Assembly (NCBI RefSeq): GCF_002434265.1
Contig: NZ_DJJS01000003.1
Coordinates: 239,667-303,666, forward strand
Source: Pseudomonas sp. UBA6562
GTDB lineage: Bacteria > Pseudomonadota > Gammaproteobacteria > Pseudomonadales > Pseudomonadaceae
Reading direction: 5' to 3'
Length of the DNA stretch: 64,000 nucleotides
Numbering within the stretch: position 1 is the first letter of the stretch; each line of letters opens with the position of its first letter. This document shows, in pieces, positions 8,417 through 17,123 of the stretch. A program made the position numbers and the translations under genes. The notes beneath the pieces were generated by a model. The model was given only the letters and a program-made list of their open reading frames with translations. It made no database searches and was not told where the DNA came from.

Positions 8417-9421
8417 TCACTCGGTAGCCTTGGCCACCTCGGCCGCTGGCAGCGGCGCTTCCGGACGGCGGGCATAGCGCTGCGCCAGGGCGGCGCAGAC
8501 CATCAGCTGGATCTGGTGGAACAGCATCAGCGGCAGGATCAGCAGGCCGATGGTGCTGCCGGCGAACAGCACCTGGGCCATCGGCACACCGGTGGCCAGG
8601 CTTTTCTTCGAGCCGCAGAACAGGATGGTGATGCGGTCTTCGACGCTGAAGCCCAGCACCCGGCCCAGCAGCGCCGTGACGCCCAGCGACAGTGCCAACA
8701 GCACGCAGCAGCCCAGCACCAGCCAGCCGAGCAGCAGCGGCGGCACTTGCTGCCACAGGCCACCGATCACCGCCGCGCTGAAGGCCGAATACACCACCAG
8801 CAGGATCGAGCCTTGGTCGACCACCTTCAGCCAGTTGCGGTTGCGCCCTACCCACTCGCCGATCCAGCGCCGCGCGATCTGCCCGGCCACGAAGGGCACC
8901 AGCAGCTGCAGGCTGATCTTGCGGATCGCCTCGAGAGTCGAGCCGCTGTCGCCGTGCACACCCATCAGCAAGGTGACCAGCAGCGGGGTGATGAAGATGC
9001 CGATCAAGCTCGACGCCGCCGCGCTGCAGATGGCCGCCGGCACGTTGCCACGGGCCAGCGAGGTGAAGGCGATGGCCGACTGCACCGTGGCCGGCAACGT
9101 GCACAGGTAGAGAAAGCCCATGTACAGGTCCTTGCCCACCAGCGGCAGCAGCAGCGGGCGCAGGGCCAGGCCGAGCAAGGGGAACAGCACGAAGGTGCAG
9201 ACGAACACCAGCCCATGCAGGCGCCAGTGCCCGGCCCCGGCCAGAATCGCCTCGCGCGACAGCCTGGCGCCATGCAGGAAGAACAGCAGGCCGATGGCGA
9301 TGTTGGTGATCCAGTCGAAGGCCACCGCCACCTGACCTGCGGCCGGCAGCAGGGTCGCGGTCAGCACCACGGCGACCAGCATGAGGGTGAAGTTGTCGGG
9401 CAGGAAACGCGAGCGGGCCAT
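8417..9421 (-). CDS. Bile acid:sodium symporter-like (SBF/YfeH type) transporter
   Basis: 334 residues from the ATG at 9421 (MARSRFLPDNFTLMLVAVVL). About ten hydrophobic helices cover the whole length, with AIGLLFFLHGARLSREAIL near the start and ILFCGSKKSLATGVPMAQVL in the second half, the hallmark of the SBF-like CPA transporter family (PF13593 type, E. coli YfeH). An upstream in-frame extension is arginine/proline-rich and not credible. Members are membrane exchangers with poorly defined substrates; the bile acid name is inherited by similarity. It is followed upstream by another minus-strand transporter, but a gap of more than 130 bases suggests separate transcription. Confidence 0.88.
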   Translation of the reverse strand: MARSRFLPDNFTLMLVAVVLTATLLPAAGQVAVAFDWITNIAIGLLFFLHGARLSREAILAGAGHWRLHGLVFVCTFVLFPLLGLALRPLLLPLVGKDLYMGFLYLCTLPATVQSAIAFTSLARGNVPAAICSAAASSLIGIFITPLLVTLLMGVHGDSGSTLEAIRKISLQLLVPFVAGQIARRWIGEWVGRNRNWLKVVDQGSILLVVYSAFSAAVIGGLWQQVPPLLLGWLVLGCCVLLALSLGVTALLGRVLGFSVEDRITILFCGSKKSLATGVPMAQVLFAGSTIGLLILPLMLFHQIQLMVCAALAQRYARRPEAPLPAAEVAKATE

Positions 9422-9557
9422 GGAAGGACATCCTGTTGTTGTCGGAGTTACCGGCGTCCGGGCGCCAGCGCGGCGGCCCGAACGCAAGAGCGGACGATAC
9501 ACGTACAGCCGTTCCCGGTGAAAGTAACCGAATGTCTGCGCACGGCCCGCCTTGGGG

Positions 9558-10745
9558 CTAGACGCAGGGTTTGGCCAGGGGCATCGGCGCACGCGCGAGC
9601 CACGGACGCACCACGCTCAGCAGGCCCACCGCCGCCATGGCCGCACCGACCCACAACGGCGCACGCAGGCCGAAACCGGCGTCGATGGATTCGCCGCCCG
9701 CCCAACTGCCCAGCGCCAGGCCGGCGGTGATCACCGAGGTGTGCAGGGCATTGACCAGCGCGCCGGGCTCGGCCGCCTTCATCACCCGCGCTACCATCGC
9801 CGGGTTCAGCGCCACGCCGGTCAGGCCGATGGCCAGGAAACAGGCGAGGTTCAGCCACGCCGTCTGGCCGGCCATGGCAAAGCCGGCCATCGCCACCGTC
9901 AACAGCACCAGTCCCCAGCCCAAGGCGGCGAAGGTGTGCCGATCGGCGACACGCCCCACCAGCATGTTGCCGAGCAGGTTGGCCACGCCGTACAACGCCA
10001 GCAGCGGCGCCACATGGCTGGGCAGTACGCCGACTTCCTCGATCAGGATCGGCGTGATGTAGCTGAAGCCGGCGAAGGTCGCGCCGATGATCAGGCCGCT
10101 GGTGAGGTACGCGCCCCACAGGCTGGGGTTGCTCAACGCCGCCCATTGCCGGGACAGCGGCGGTTGCCGGTCGGCCGGGTCCTGCTTCAGGCACGTCGCC
10201 ACCAGCAGCGTGCACAGCAGCGACAGCAGCACGATCGCCCAGGCGCTGGCACGCCAGCCGAAGCTGTGCTCGACCAGGTTTATCATCGGCACGCCGGCTA
10301 CCGGCGACATCATCAACCCCGCCAGCACGATGGCGATCGCCCGTCCGCGCTGCGCGGCAGGCACAAGGCCTGCGCAGAGGGTCATGCACAGGCCCAGGCA
10401 GGCCGAACTGGTGATACCCATCAGCACGCGGGCCAGGAGCAATACCGAGTAGTCGGTAGCCACCGCCCCCAGGGCCCCGGCCAGCACGTACACCGCCAAC
10501 AGCCCCAGCAGCGCACGCTTGTTGCTGACGCCGCGGGCGATCAGCAGCATGGTCACCGGCGGGCCGCCCAGGGCCATGCCCAGGGCATAGAACGCAATCA
10601 GATTGCCGACCTGGGCCAGACTCACAGAAAACTCTGCGGCCAGGGCGGGCATGATGCCGGCGACCATGAATTCGGCAGTGACCAGGGAAAAGATCGTCAA
10701 CCCCAGTAGGTAGACGGCAGCGGGGATTGAAGCACGGTCGGTCAT
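9558..10745 (-). CDS. MFS exporter, DHA1 (AraJ/PbuE/SotB-like)
   Basis: 395 residues from the ATG at 10745 (MTDRASIPAAVYLLG), preferred over an in-frame ATG five codons upstream. It shows twelve predicted helices. An early motif TAEFMVAGIMPALAAEFSVS is highly characteristic of the DHA1 branch that includes AraJ, arabinose/IPTG exporters and purine exporters. The central loop KQDPADRQPPLSRQW divides the halves. The role is likely proton-driven efflux of a small molecule or drug; the substrate is not inferable. No regulator lies next to it. Confidence 0.88.
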   Translation of the reverse strand: MTDRASIPAAVYLLGLTIFSLVTAEFMVAGIMPALAAEFSVSLAQVGNLIAFYALGMALGGPPVTMLLIARGVSNKRALLGLLAVYVLAGALGAVATDYSVLLLARVLMGITSSACLGLCMTLCAGLVPAAQRGRAIAIVLAGLMMSPVAGVPMINLVEHSFGWRASAWAIVLLSLLCTLLVATCLKQDPADRQPPLSRQWAALSNPSLWGAYLTSGLIIGATFAGFSYITPILIEEVGVLPSHVAPLLALYGVANLLGNMLVGRVADRHTFAALGWGLVLLTVAMAGFAMAGQTAWLNLACFLAIGLTGVALNPAMVARVMKAAEPGALVNALHTSVITAGLALGSWAGGESIDAGFGLRAPLWVGAAMAAVGLLSVVRPWLARAPMPLAKPCV

Positions 10746-11047
10746 GGTGGTCTCAAGCAAAAAACAGGGGCGATACCCTAGGCAGGTTTGACCTTCAGGT
10801 CAAATCTTGTGGGATGGGAGGTTGCGCGGATACCTGACAAAAAGGAAGCCGGATACGCGGTCAGACTGCACAGGCGGGCAACTTCCACCTAGGTGGGGCG
10901 TTCGCTTGACCGCCTTGCAGTGACGAAGCGCGCGTTGTGAAGCATCAGGCGTCTTGTGAGGCGACAAGGCTTGGCAGGAAAACAAGGGAGGCATGCGGGG
11001 GAAGCATACGAGCGATGCCCGGCACACGAGATGCCGGGCATGCACCT
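10746..11047. other. Intergenic region with hairpin after the DUF892 gene
   Basis: 302 bases without a credible gene. A perfect 10-bp stem (atgcccggca 11015-11024, tgccgggcat 11032-11041) with a 7-base loop sits just past the stop of the ferritin-like gene and is a plausible transcription end, though no T tract follows. The promoter of the MFS exporter should lie near 10750-10850. Confidence 0.5.
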
Positions 11048-11545
11048 TCATTTTTCCAGAGTGGCAGCCTGATCGCCGCCTTGCTCGGCGATGGCCGACA
11101 ACTTTTCATCGGTCGCCTTTTCTTCCTTCAGGGTCTCAGCCAACAGCTTGGCGGCGGTCTTCATGCCCAGGTGCTTGGCCAGTGCAATCAGGGTGCCATA
11201 ACCGGCGATTTCGTAGTGCTCGATCTTTTGGCTGGCGCCGATCATGCCCGCATCGAGCACTTCGCCCTTCTCGATCTCGTCCAGCAACTCCTTGCCTTCT
11301 TCGACCAGCCCTTCCATGGCCGCGCACTTCATGCGTTTGAGCTTCAGACCCTCAGCTTCCACCAACTGGTCGATACGCTCGATCTGACCATGGGTCTCTT
11401 CCAGATGAGTTTTGAAGGCTTCGGCCAACTGCGGATTGGTGGCCGCCCTGGCCAAACGTGGCAGGGCTTTGGCGATTTGCTTCTCGGCGCTGTACATGTC
11501 CGACAGTTCGTGGATGAACAGGTCTTCGAGCGTCTTACGGGCCAT
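11048..11545 (-). CDS. Ferritin-like DUF892 (YciE-type) stress protein
   Basis: 165 residues from the ATG at 11545 (MARKTLEDLFIHELSDMYSA). It is all helical, with ELSDMYSAEKQ in helix 1, EETHGQIERIDQL in helix 2, then a second pair with KIEHYEIAGYGTL. These Glu/His placements make the di-iron-type four-helix bundle of the YciE/YciF family, linked to osmotic and stationary-phase stress in enterics. It follows the manganese catalase gene on the same strand after about 100 bases that include a hairpin. Together with the DUF421 gene it makes a cluster commonly seen in pseudomonads and probably part of the general stress response. The biochemical role is unknown. Confidence 0.88.
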   Translation of the reverse strand: MARKTLEDLFIHELSDMYSAEKQIAKALPRLARAATNPQLAEAFKTHLEETHGQIERIDQLVEAEGLKLKRMKCAAMEGLVEEGKELLDEIEKGEVLDAGMIGASQKIEHYEIAGYGTLIALAKHLGMKTAAKLLAETLKEEKATDEKLSAIAEQGGDQAATLEK

Positions 11546-11596
11546 CGCTATCTCTCCAAAGGTAGGAAAACAGGTACTTGTTCGAAGTTTGGGCGT

Positions 11597-11641
11597 GAGC
11601 GCCGAGGCTTGGGTCTCGGTTGGGCGAGACACTCGGCGCTC
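11597..11641 (-). terminator. Hairpin after the manganese catalase gene
   Basis: A perfect 10-bp inverted repeat (gagcgccgag 11597-11606; ctcggcgctc 11632-11641) with a 25-base interior lies directly downstream of the minus-strand catalase stop. There is no T tract. It may slow transcription into, or set the ratio with, the DUF892 gene. Confidence 0.5.
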
Positions 11642-11647
11642 GATCGC

Positions 11648-12529
11648 TCACTTATCCAGATCGTTGACCACGCCCGAGCCGAGATCGGCACCGGTGATGG
11701 GGTCGCTGGCCGGGTTGGACTGGGTGCGCAGACGCATGGCTTCGACGACCTGAAGTTCCTCGGCGGACAACATCACCGAAGCACTGCCATCACCGCCGTC
11801 CACTGCGGCCGTGGGATGCTCGACATACTCCCACTCCTCACCCTCGTTCCAGGGCCCTCTTACATTCGGTTCACCCGACATGTTGAAGTACTTGTTGGTG
11901 AACTCGGGCATGCCGGGCAACTTACCTTGGGGGAAGTTGGGCTGGATCGAATGCAGTGCTTTTTCGAACGACAACTGGTGCGCAATTTCGCGGGTCATCA
12001 GGAAGCCTAGGGCTTCCTTGACGCCAGGATCGTCCGTCACGTTCATCAATCGCTCATACACGATCTTAGCCCGCGCTTCGGCGGCGATGTTGGAACGGAA
12101 GTCGGCGGTCGGCTCACCGATGGTGTCGATGTAGGCAGCGCTCCAAGGCACGCCCGCCGAATTGGTCAGCGGCGCGCCAGCTCCGTACAGGATGCTGGTG
12201 ATGTGCGAGTCGTTGCCTGCGCCGTTGATGGAGCGATACAACGCACCCTCTTCTTCCACGCCTTCGGCCAGACGCCCTTTGGCCCCTTTGTTGAGCATCA
12301 CGATGATCGAACCGACGATCTCCAGATGGCTCAGCTCTTCGGTGGCGATGTCCATCAGCAGGTCTTTGCGGCCCGGATCGTCTTCCGCCAGCGCCTGGGT
12401 GAAGTAGCGACCGGCCGCAGCCAGTTCACCCTGCGCCCCACCGAATTGTTCCAACAGCAGGTTGGCAAGGCCGGGATTGGGCTGGGCAACACGCACGGTG
12501 TACTGCAAACGTTTGTTGTGAATAAACAT
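11648..12529 (-). CDS. Manganese (non-heme) catalase
   Basis: 293 residues from the ATG at 12529 (MFIHNKRLQYTVRVAQPNPG), the conserved N terminus of pseudomonad Mn-catalases. Ferritin-like core with the metal ligands: DIATEELSHLEIVGSII carries one Glu/His pair and MTREIAHQLSFEKALHSI the second. It removes hydrogen peroxide using a dimanganese centre. The C-terminal tail (AVDGGDGSASVMLSAEELQV and on) is longer and more acidic than the Lactobacillus/Thermus core. An in-frame upstream extension of some 90 codons runs into the promoter region and is not credible. It is probably stationary-phase controlled; that is inference from its neighbours. Confidence 0.94.
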   Translation of the reverse strand: MFIHNKRLQYTVRVAQPNPGLANLLLEQFGGAQGELAAAGRYFTQALAEDDPGRKDLLMDIATEELSHLEIVGSIIVMLNKGAKGRLAEGVEEEGALYRSINGAGNDSHITSILYGAGAPLTNSAGVPWSAAYIDTIGEPTADFRSNIAAEARAKIVYERLMNVTDDPGVKEALGFLMTREIAHQLSFEKALHSIQPNFPQGKLPGMPEFTNKYFNMSGEPNVRGPWNEGEEWEYVEHPTAAVDGGDGSASVMLSAEELQVVEAMRLRTQSNPASDPITGADLGSGVVNDLDK

Positions 12530-12838
12530 GACGGTTTCCTCACGGTTGGGAGGGCGCCTGAATGTAGGTATGTTGACGCCGCCCATGATTGGGAGTGAGG
12601 TGCGCGGAGAAAGGTTGGAACGGATCAGGCCTTGCCTGACGAATGGAAAACAATATGAACACTCAGATAAACCGCCTTTAAATAAAGGATGGCCAATGCT
12701 TGGAGCGCTCATTAACGGGCGGTGTACTATCGGTGTTCTTCCTTTGGGCGATGAATCCGACGTTAGTCCAACGCCGAACCAAGGGACTGCCCGTGACATC
12801 GATCAACGGCTGTAGGCCGACTATCAAGGAACCTGTAA
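12530..12838. promoter_or_regulatory. Divergent promoter region, Mn-catalase / DUF421 gene
   Basis: 309 bases between divergent starts. It is A/T-richer than its surroundings and includes a small palindrome, cctttaaataaagg, near 12671-12684. Stress-type promoters for both genes are expected here, but I cannot assign -10/-35 elements with confidence. Confidence 0.45.
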
Positions 12839-13531
12839 ATGGTCGCGTTTGAAGCACAACGCATGCTGCTCGGCGAACTGCCCCTGTCGTTTCTCTGGGA
12901 AGTCTCCGCCCGAGTGTTGGTGGCTTTCCTGGCGGTGTTCTGTTTCCTCAAGTTCAGCGGTCGACGGGGCATCAAGCAATTGTCGCGCTTCGAACTGGTG
13001 GTCATCCTTACGCTGGGCTCGGCCGCCGGCGACGTCACTTTCTACGAAGACGTGCCCATCTTGCCGGTACTGTTGGTGTTCGTGACCCTGTTGTTGCTCT
13101 ACCGCGGCACGATCTACGCCATGAAACGCAGCAAGACCTGCGAGGCCTGGATCGACGGGCTGCCCATCACCGTGGTCAAGGACGGCATGTATGAAATTCA
13201 CTCGCTGCGCAACCTGAACATCTCCTCAAACGAGCTGTTCATGGAACTGCGTCAGCAAGGCGTCGAGCATCTGGGCCAGGTACGGCTGGGGCTATTGGAA
13301 ACCGACGGCGATCTGAGCCTGTACTTCTACGATCTGGAGGACACGCGCCCGGGCCTGTCGGTCCTCCCGGACGAACATCGCGCCGAATACGCGTTGCCGC
13401 CGGTGGCAGGCCTGTACAGCTGCGTGAGCTGCGGTTTCGGGGCTTATCACGAGGCGCAGGAGCGGAGTGTTTGCGAACGGTGCGGGCATCACGTCTGGTC
13501 ACCGGCGCTGGATACGCCACGCAGCCGTTAG
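12839..13531 (+). CDS. DUF421/YetF-type membrane protein with a C-terminal zinc ribbon
   Basis: 230 residues. Three hydrophobic helices fill residues 18-95 (LWEVSARVLVAFLAVFCFLKF, ELVVILTLGSAAGDVTFYED, VLLVFVTLLLLYRG). The soluble DUF421 domain follows, with CEAWIDGLPITVVKDGMY and NLNISSNELFMELRQQG. After it sits an added C-terminal module with C195xxC198 and C212xxC215, a rubredoxin-like or zinc-ribbon metal site, which ordinary YetF proteins lack. It is divergent from Mn-catalase, so probably part of the same stress cluster. The function of DUF421 is unknown in Gram-negatives; in Bacillus the family affects spore or envelope properties. Confidence 0.88.
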   Translation: MVAFEAQRMLLGELPLSFLWEVSARVLVAFLAVFCFLKFSGRRGIKQLSRFELVVILTLGSAAGDVTFYEDVPILPVLLVFVTLLLLYRGTIYAMKRSKTCEAWIDGLPITVVKDGMYEIHSLRNLNISSNELFMELRQQGVEHLGQVRLGLLETDGDLSLYFYDLEDTRPGLSVLPDEHRAEYALPPVAGLYSCVSCGFGAYHEAQERSVCERCGHHVWSPALDTPRSR

Positions 13532-13541
13532 GCCTTTACCG

Positions 13542-13563
13542 GGCCGTTCGCCTACGAACGGCC
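13542..13563. terminator. Hairpin between convergent genes
   Basis: A perfect 9-bp stem (ggccgttcg / cgaacggcc) with a 4-base loop, located in the 44-base gap between the DUF421 gene and the convergent 176-residue gene. It probably serves as a shared bidirectional end. No long T run. Confidence 0.65.
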
Positions 13564-13575
13564 GACACGGTCACT

Positions 13576-14106
13576 TCACCACCCCAGCTTGTCTGCGAAC
13601 AAAGGGCGATAACCGGTGGCGATTTGCGCCGGTACCTGCTGGATGTAGTCGCGCGCATGCGTCCGGGTGTCCGCTTCGAGTCCGTCGAGGTAGGTGATGG
13701 CCTGCACTGCCGTGGGAATGCGGCTCTCGATGTTCAGATAGCGCGGCGGCAGCGCGGTCCAGATCACCGCGTCCAGGCCCTGGCGCAACGCCCAGCGATT
13801 GAGGCCGTCGACGCCGTCGTCTTCATGCACCAGCAGCGTGCCCACGCCATCGTGGCGGCCGGCAGGTATGGCCTCGCGCTCCGCCAATTGGGCGCACGCC
13901 TCTTCGAGCGACAGCGTGGCCAGACGGGCCCACAGCACATCGACGCAGTTGGCGCCCAGGCAGATGGCGGTGGACAGCTCGCCGCCGTCGGCTACGCGGC
14001 AGAACTCCACCGGCACTGCCGGCCCGTCGGCATGCCATTGGCCGGCGAGTTGGAGATCGCCAGGCTTCCAGATCAACGAACCCCAAGCCAGACAACCGAT
14101 TTTCAT
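13576..14106 (-). CDS. Hypothetical protein, gamma-glutamylcyclotransferase-like fold possible
   Basis: 176 residues from the ATG at 14106, which opens MKIGCLAWGSLIWKPGDLQL. An upstream in-frame start would add 86 codons of non-coding character. The opening GCLAWGSLIWKP, with a glycine-rich turn after the first strand, and the later VWARLATLSLEEACAQLAERE resemble small AIG2/GGCT-like proteins in which a YGSL motif binds the gamma-glutamyl group. Here the motif is WGSL, so the assignment is tentative. No signal peptide. It borders the A/T-rich patch, but its own codon use matches the core genome. Confidence 0.6.
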   Translation of the reverse strand: MKIGCLAWGSLIWKPGDLQLAGQWHADGPAVPVEFCRVADGGELSTAICLGANCVDVLWARLATLSLEEACAQLAEREAIPAGRHDGVGTLLVHEDDGVDGLNRWALRQGLDAVIWTALPPRYLNIESRIPTAVQAITYLDGLEADTRTHARDYIQQVPAQIATGYRPLFADKLGW

Positions 14107-14810
14107 TGGATTACCTCTTGGTGTGGTCCTTAGCGAGTCGTACCTCGGCGTGTGCGAGGGCGCGGGATCGCTTATGTGCTTTTCTTCTATCGACAGAACT
14201 TTGAGGTTGACTGGGGGAGGATGTTCATTCTGTAGGAGTGCAGGAATCAGCCATGGCAGTATCCGTATAGCCTGCACAGGCTTCTTGGGGGAGCCCGGAC
14301 GTTTGTTTGATGGGCTTGTGTCTGGATGGAAGGCGCAACGACTCATCTTTGAGAAAAATACCAACGTCCATTACCAGAAGGGTAAGGCCCTGCCCTCACC
14401 GACTCGAATACCAGACTCGCAAACCTCTGTCCGTACGCAGGCCTAACTTGGCAAGGCTTGGCTGCACTTTTCTGTCACGCGGCTGGGTTGATGCCGAGGA
14501 TCTGTCGGCGCTCATTCAACTGCACAGGATAAAAATTGTGACAGCAACGATTGCAAGGTTTGAATGGGTTGCTCGATGCGTTTTTTGTTTGACGACGGGT
14601 GACTTACTGAAATGATTTTGGCCCAAAAATCTCTAAATAGAAATTTCCTACCAGGCATCGGTAAACAGATTACGTTCAGACCGGAAGAATCTTTCGCTGG
14701 ACGTTAACTTTATCCCGTAGCTTGATTTTCACTTAGCGCTCAATCTTTCTTTCGACGGTTTTCACCCTAAGCCTGGATGAATATGGACAGCGCAATTGCG
14801 CGGGGCAACC
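14107..14810. other. Long gene-poor stretch at the left edge of the A/T-rich patch
   Basis: About 700 bases without a convincing gene. An open frame at 14307-14615 lacks a ribosome site and has unnatural composition. Base composition drops in G/C from about 14.4 kb on. The stretch presumably holds the promoter of the 2OG oxygenase gene and the junction with core DNA. I looked for a partial copy of the tRNA-Arg(CCT) 3' end as an attachment site and did not see one. Confidence 0.4.
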
Positions 14811-15407
14811 ATGGAAAAACATACGAAGATTGACGATCTGGAAATAATAGAAAATGTATTAACCGACACGGAACAGTGCCAACTGAATAGCACATTATCA
14901 AAGGCCCTCTGGCGCTATGGTTGGCCAATACACCCAAACCCATTTTCGCGCCCATGCTGGCACATCTTTATCGCGGGAAGCGAGCGAAGTTCTTTGCACT
15001 GCTGTGAACGGGAGTTAGCCGATCATGAGCAGTGGGGGTTTCTCATAAATGTCTGGAGACGCCTACGCAGTTCGTCCATGAAAAACTCGAGACTCATCGG
15101 CGTTTATGCGAACGGCCAGACCGCAGGACAGGATGGTCCCATTCATCGAGACAACGATTTGTTTGAGCCAGGACGCACCGCGGTGCTGTTCTGCAACGAT
15201 TACTGGGCAATGGCATGGGGCGGAGAACTCACCTTTTTCAACCCTATGAAGACAGACGTCACTGCGACCGTACTGCCCAAACCCAATCGCGTTGTCGTTT
15301 TCAACGGCAAAATTCCACACCGTGCCAACTCTCCATTCATGAGTTGCGACCGCCTGCGCATGACCATTGCGTTTAAAACAGTAGATCAGGATATAGGACA
15401 TGAGTAA
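14811..15407 (+). CDS. 2-oxoglutarate/Fe(II)-dependent oxygenase, accessory
   Basis: 198 residues from ATG 14811; a TTG five codons upstream is possible. The double-stranded beta-helix signature is present: iron ligands H112 and D114 in DGPIHRDND, then GGELTFFNP, then the distal His H170 in VVVFNGKIPHRANSP and an Arg near 181-183 (RLRMTIAFKT) to bind 2-oxoglutarate. Overall it resembles prolyl-hydroxylase-like small oxygenases. Codon use is A/T-richer than the neighbours, pointing to horizontal transfer. Its stop overlaps the start of the next gene by eight bases, so the two are translated together. The substrate is unknown; the coupled protein is the obvious candidate (inference). Confidence 0.8.
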   Translation: MEKHTKIDDLEIIENVLTDTEQCQLNSTLSKALWRYGWPIHPNPFSRPCWHIFIAGSERSSLHCCERELADHEQWGFLINVWRRLRSSSMKNSRLIGVYANGQTAGQDGPIHRDNDLFEPGRTAVLFCNDYWAMAWGGELTFFNPMKTDVTATVLPKPNRVVVFNGKIPHRANSPFMSCDRLRMTIAFKTVDQDIGHE

Positions 15408-16293
15408 TAGATTCGAGATTTTCGTGGCCATCGTCAACAAAGTTGAAAAGCCCGGATTTCAAGTTGGGGCAGCTGCGGCGATACATGATCAATTCAAAAC
15501 CGATAACCAAGGCTTTTCCTTGGTCGTGCAGGGGTCGCAAACTGCGGGTGCGATTGCAGCAGTGTTAGCAGTGGAGAAGATGACTCACGGCGCAGTGCCG
15601 TTCATCAACATTGTAACGAATACCTTGGCGGGGAGCGTAACCTTCTTAAAGATAGTTGCGGAATATAAATCCGATAGCAAAATCAATTTTGGTGATTCTA
15701 TCAGTCTCGTAGGCAATGTCGCTGGCGTCGTTGCAGGATTTGTCGCGCTAGCAGGGCTGCCTGCAGCGGCCACAGCATTTACTGCTATAGCATTAGGTGC
15801 CGCTCTATTCGGAGCTTACAACTCTAAACTGGCCGAAGAAATAAATAAGAAAATAGCACCCATTTTTGACATGCTCGTAAAACACGACATCACTCGAGAG
15901 CCACTTGAGCCGTTTGTAGCGCCAGACATGACTATCAGGGATGTCTCCTCCATCAATCAAATATTTGCAGGTCGAGTACAAGCTATCACTTGGCATCCTC
16001 AATCGGAAGAAGTAAAGATCGAGAGCTTGCCTTTATACCCACTGATATATCCAATACCGGCCAATCCCACGTATTTTCTTGAGCCCACTTCACCGCCTGG
16101 AAGTTCCATTACACCTGCAATTACCCCGTTACCGCCTCATCACAATGGAGGCGCGGCAGTAACAATTGGTATAGAAAGCATCAATGGCACCCCTCCCGCC
16201 GGACCGCCGCCCTCGATAACGGTTCCCATAGGAAACCAGCAAGATCAATATGTCTGTTCCAGTGGCGACACACAGGACAGCTATAAAAACTAG
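15400..16293 (+). CDS. Unrecognised hydrophobic protein with a Pro-rich tail; possible effector
   Basis: 297 residues. I do not recognise a named family. Visible layout: a short polar start; Ala/Gly-rich hydrophobic stretches at about 42-60, 68-88 and 100-140 (ISLVGNVAGVVAGFVALAG) with glycine-zipper spacing; a polar middle (about 145-215); then a proline-rich tail (about 216-280, with PLYPLIYPIPANP and TPLPPHHNGG). The start ATG at 15400 sits inside the end of the oxygenase gene. Low G/C content marks it as accessory. The hydrophobic zippers would suit membrane insertion, as in pore-forming toxins or secreted effectors, with the next two genes as possible protection; this is inference only. 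No signal peptide is seen. Confidence 0.65.
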   Translation: MSNRFEIFVAIVNKVEKPGFQVGAAAAIHDQFKTDNQGFSLVVQGSQTAGAIAAVLAVEKMTHGAVPFINIVTNTLAGSVTFLKIVAEYKSDSKINFGDSISLVGNVAGVVAGFVALAGLPAAATAFTAIALGAALFGAYNSKLAEEINKKIAPIFDMLVKHDITREPLEPFVAPDMTIRDVSSINQIFAGRVQAITWHPQSEEVKIESLPLYPLIYPIPANPTYFLEPTSPPGSSITPAITPLPPHHNGGAAVTIGIESINGTPPAGPPPSITVPIGNQQDQYVCSSGDTQDSYKN

Positions 16294-16406
16294 CCCGAGT
16301 CTAAGTAACACCTCGTGAATAGGCCAGATTCAATCTGGCCATTCAATGCATGCAGAAGAAAAATCATGATAAATCCCCGTACCCCACGAGAAAATAGGCT
16401 TACATC

Positions 16407-16967
16407 ATGATGAGCCTGAAAGACATCATCCTATTGATACGAAGCATGCAACCCATCGAAGCAGCCAGACTGTTTGCTTGGTCCGGCATTTTAAATATCG
16501 CAGTCGCATCAATTTTCATCATATTACCGAGCACTGATTTAAGCACGCTGACAGTATCAGCCACTGGAGTACCCGCTGTGCTCACATCCAAAACCGAGAC
16601 ATGGGATCGAGATCGTTCGATATACAGGTTCCATGTCACCTACAGAGATCCTGAGGGAAATAAGCTGAGGCATTCGGTGTATGCCTATAAAATAACCTTC
16701 GATACTGCCCGCATTAATAAAAACACGAGATTATTAGTAGATGTTGGTTACTTGCGGTCCGAGCCCATGATCGTGCGCCTTTACACCGAAAACGAAACCC
16801 TTTATGACAAATCCACCAGACAGATGATATATGACGAGAATGACCGACTCGGGGTCGCGGCCATGACGATTTTCGGCACAATGGGCAGCGGCTTTATGGT
16901 GGGCGCGTGCTTTATGTATTGGCGGCATTACAGGTCCGAACTATCAACATGCAAAGACATAGCGTAA
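16407..16967 (+). CDS. DUF3592-like two-helix membrane protein, copy 1
   Basis: 186 residues starting MMSLKDIILLIRSM (a second ATG follows at once). One membrane helix lies near 20-42 and another near 148-172 (MTIFGTMGSGFMVGACFMYW). Between them is an outside or periplasmic beta-rich domain with SIYRFHVTYRDPEGNK and YAYKITFD, the layout of DUF3592-type proteins. It is clearly paralogous to the next gene, with more than half of the residues shared by eye and near-identical ends. Small two-helix proteins in tandem copies beside an accessory gene are often immunity proteins; that is an inference. It is A/T-rich like the rest of the patch. The gap to the previous gene is 113 bases. Confidence 0.75.
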   Translation: MMSLKDIILLIRSMQPIEAARLFAWSGILNIAVASIFIILPSTDLSTLTVSATGVPAVLTSKTETWDRDRSIYRFHVTYRDPEGNKLRHSVYAYKITFDTARINKNTRLLVDVGYLRSEPMIVRLYTENETLYDKSTRQMIYDENDRLGVAAMTIFGTMGSGFMVGACFMYWRHYRSELSTCKDIA

Positions 16968-17123
16968 AAAACTGGATGATTGAGTTCCGACTGATCCATC
17001 AAATTCGTTCTCTACCCGCGCGAAACCTTACGCACCGGCAACATCAGATCCAACGCTTCAAAGTAGCTTGATGCACACCCGCTACAAACTGAACAACCGC
17101 ACATCTTCATCAGGATCGAAGAC

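Noticed and set aside
14307..14615. Open frame of 102 codons before the 2OG oxygenase gene
   Set aside because: No ribosome site, Arg/Cys-rich composition, poor codon bias and no match to any family I know.
14107..14810. Attachment-site duplicate of the tRNA-Arg(CCT) 3' end at the left edge of the A/T-rich patch
   Set aside because: I looked for tggcgtcccaggcagg-like words and saw none; there is also no integrase. Integration at this tRNA stays unproven.
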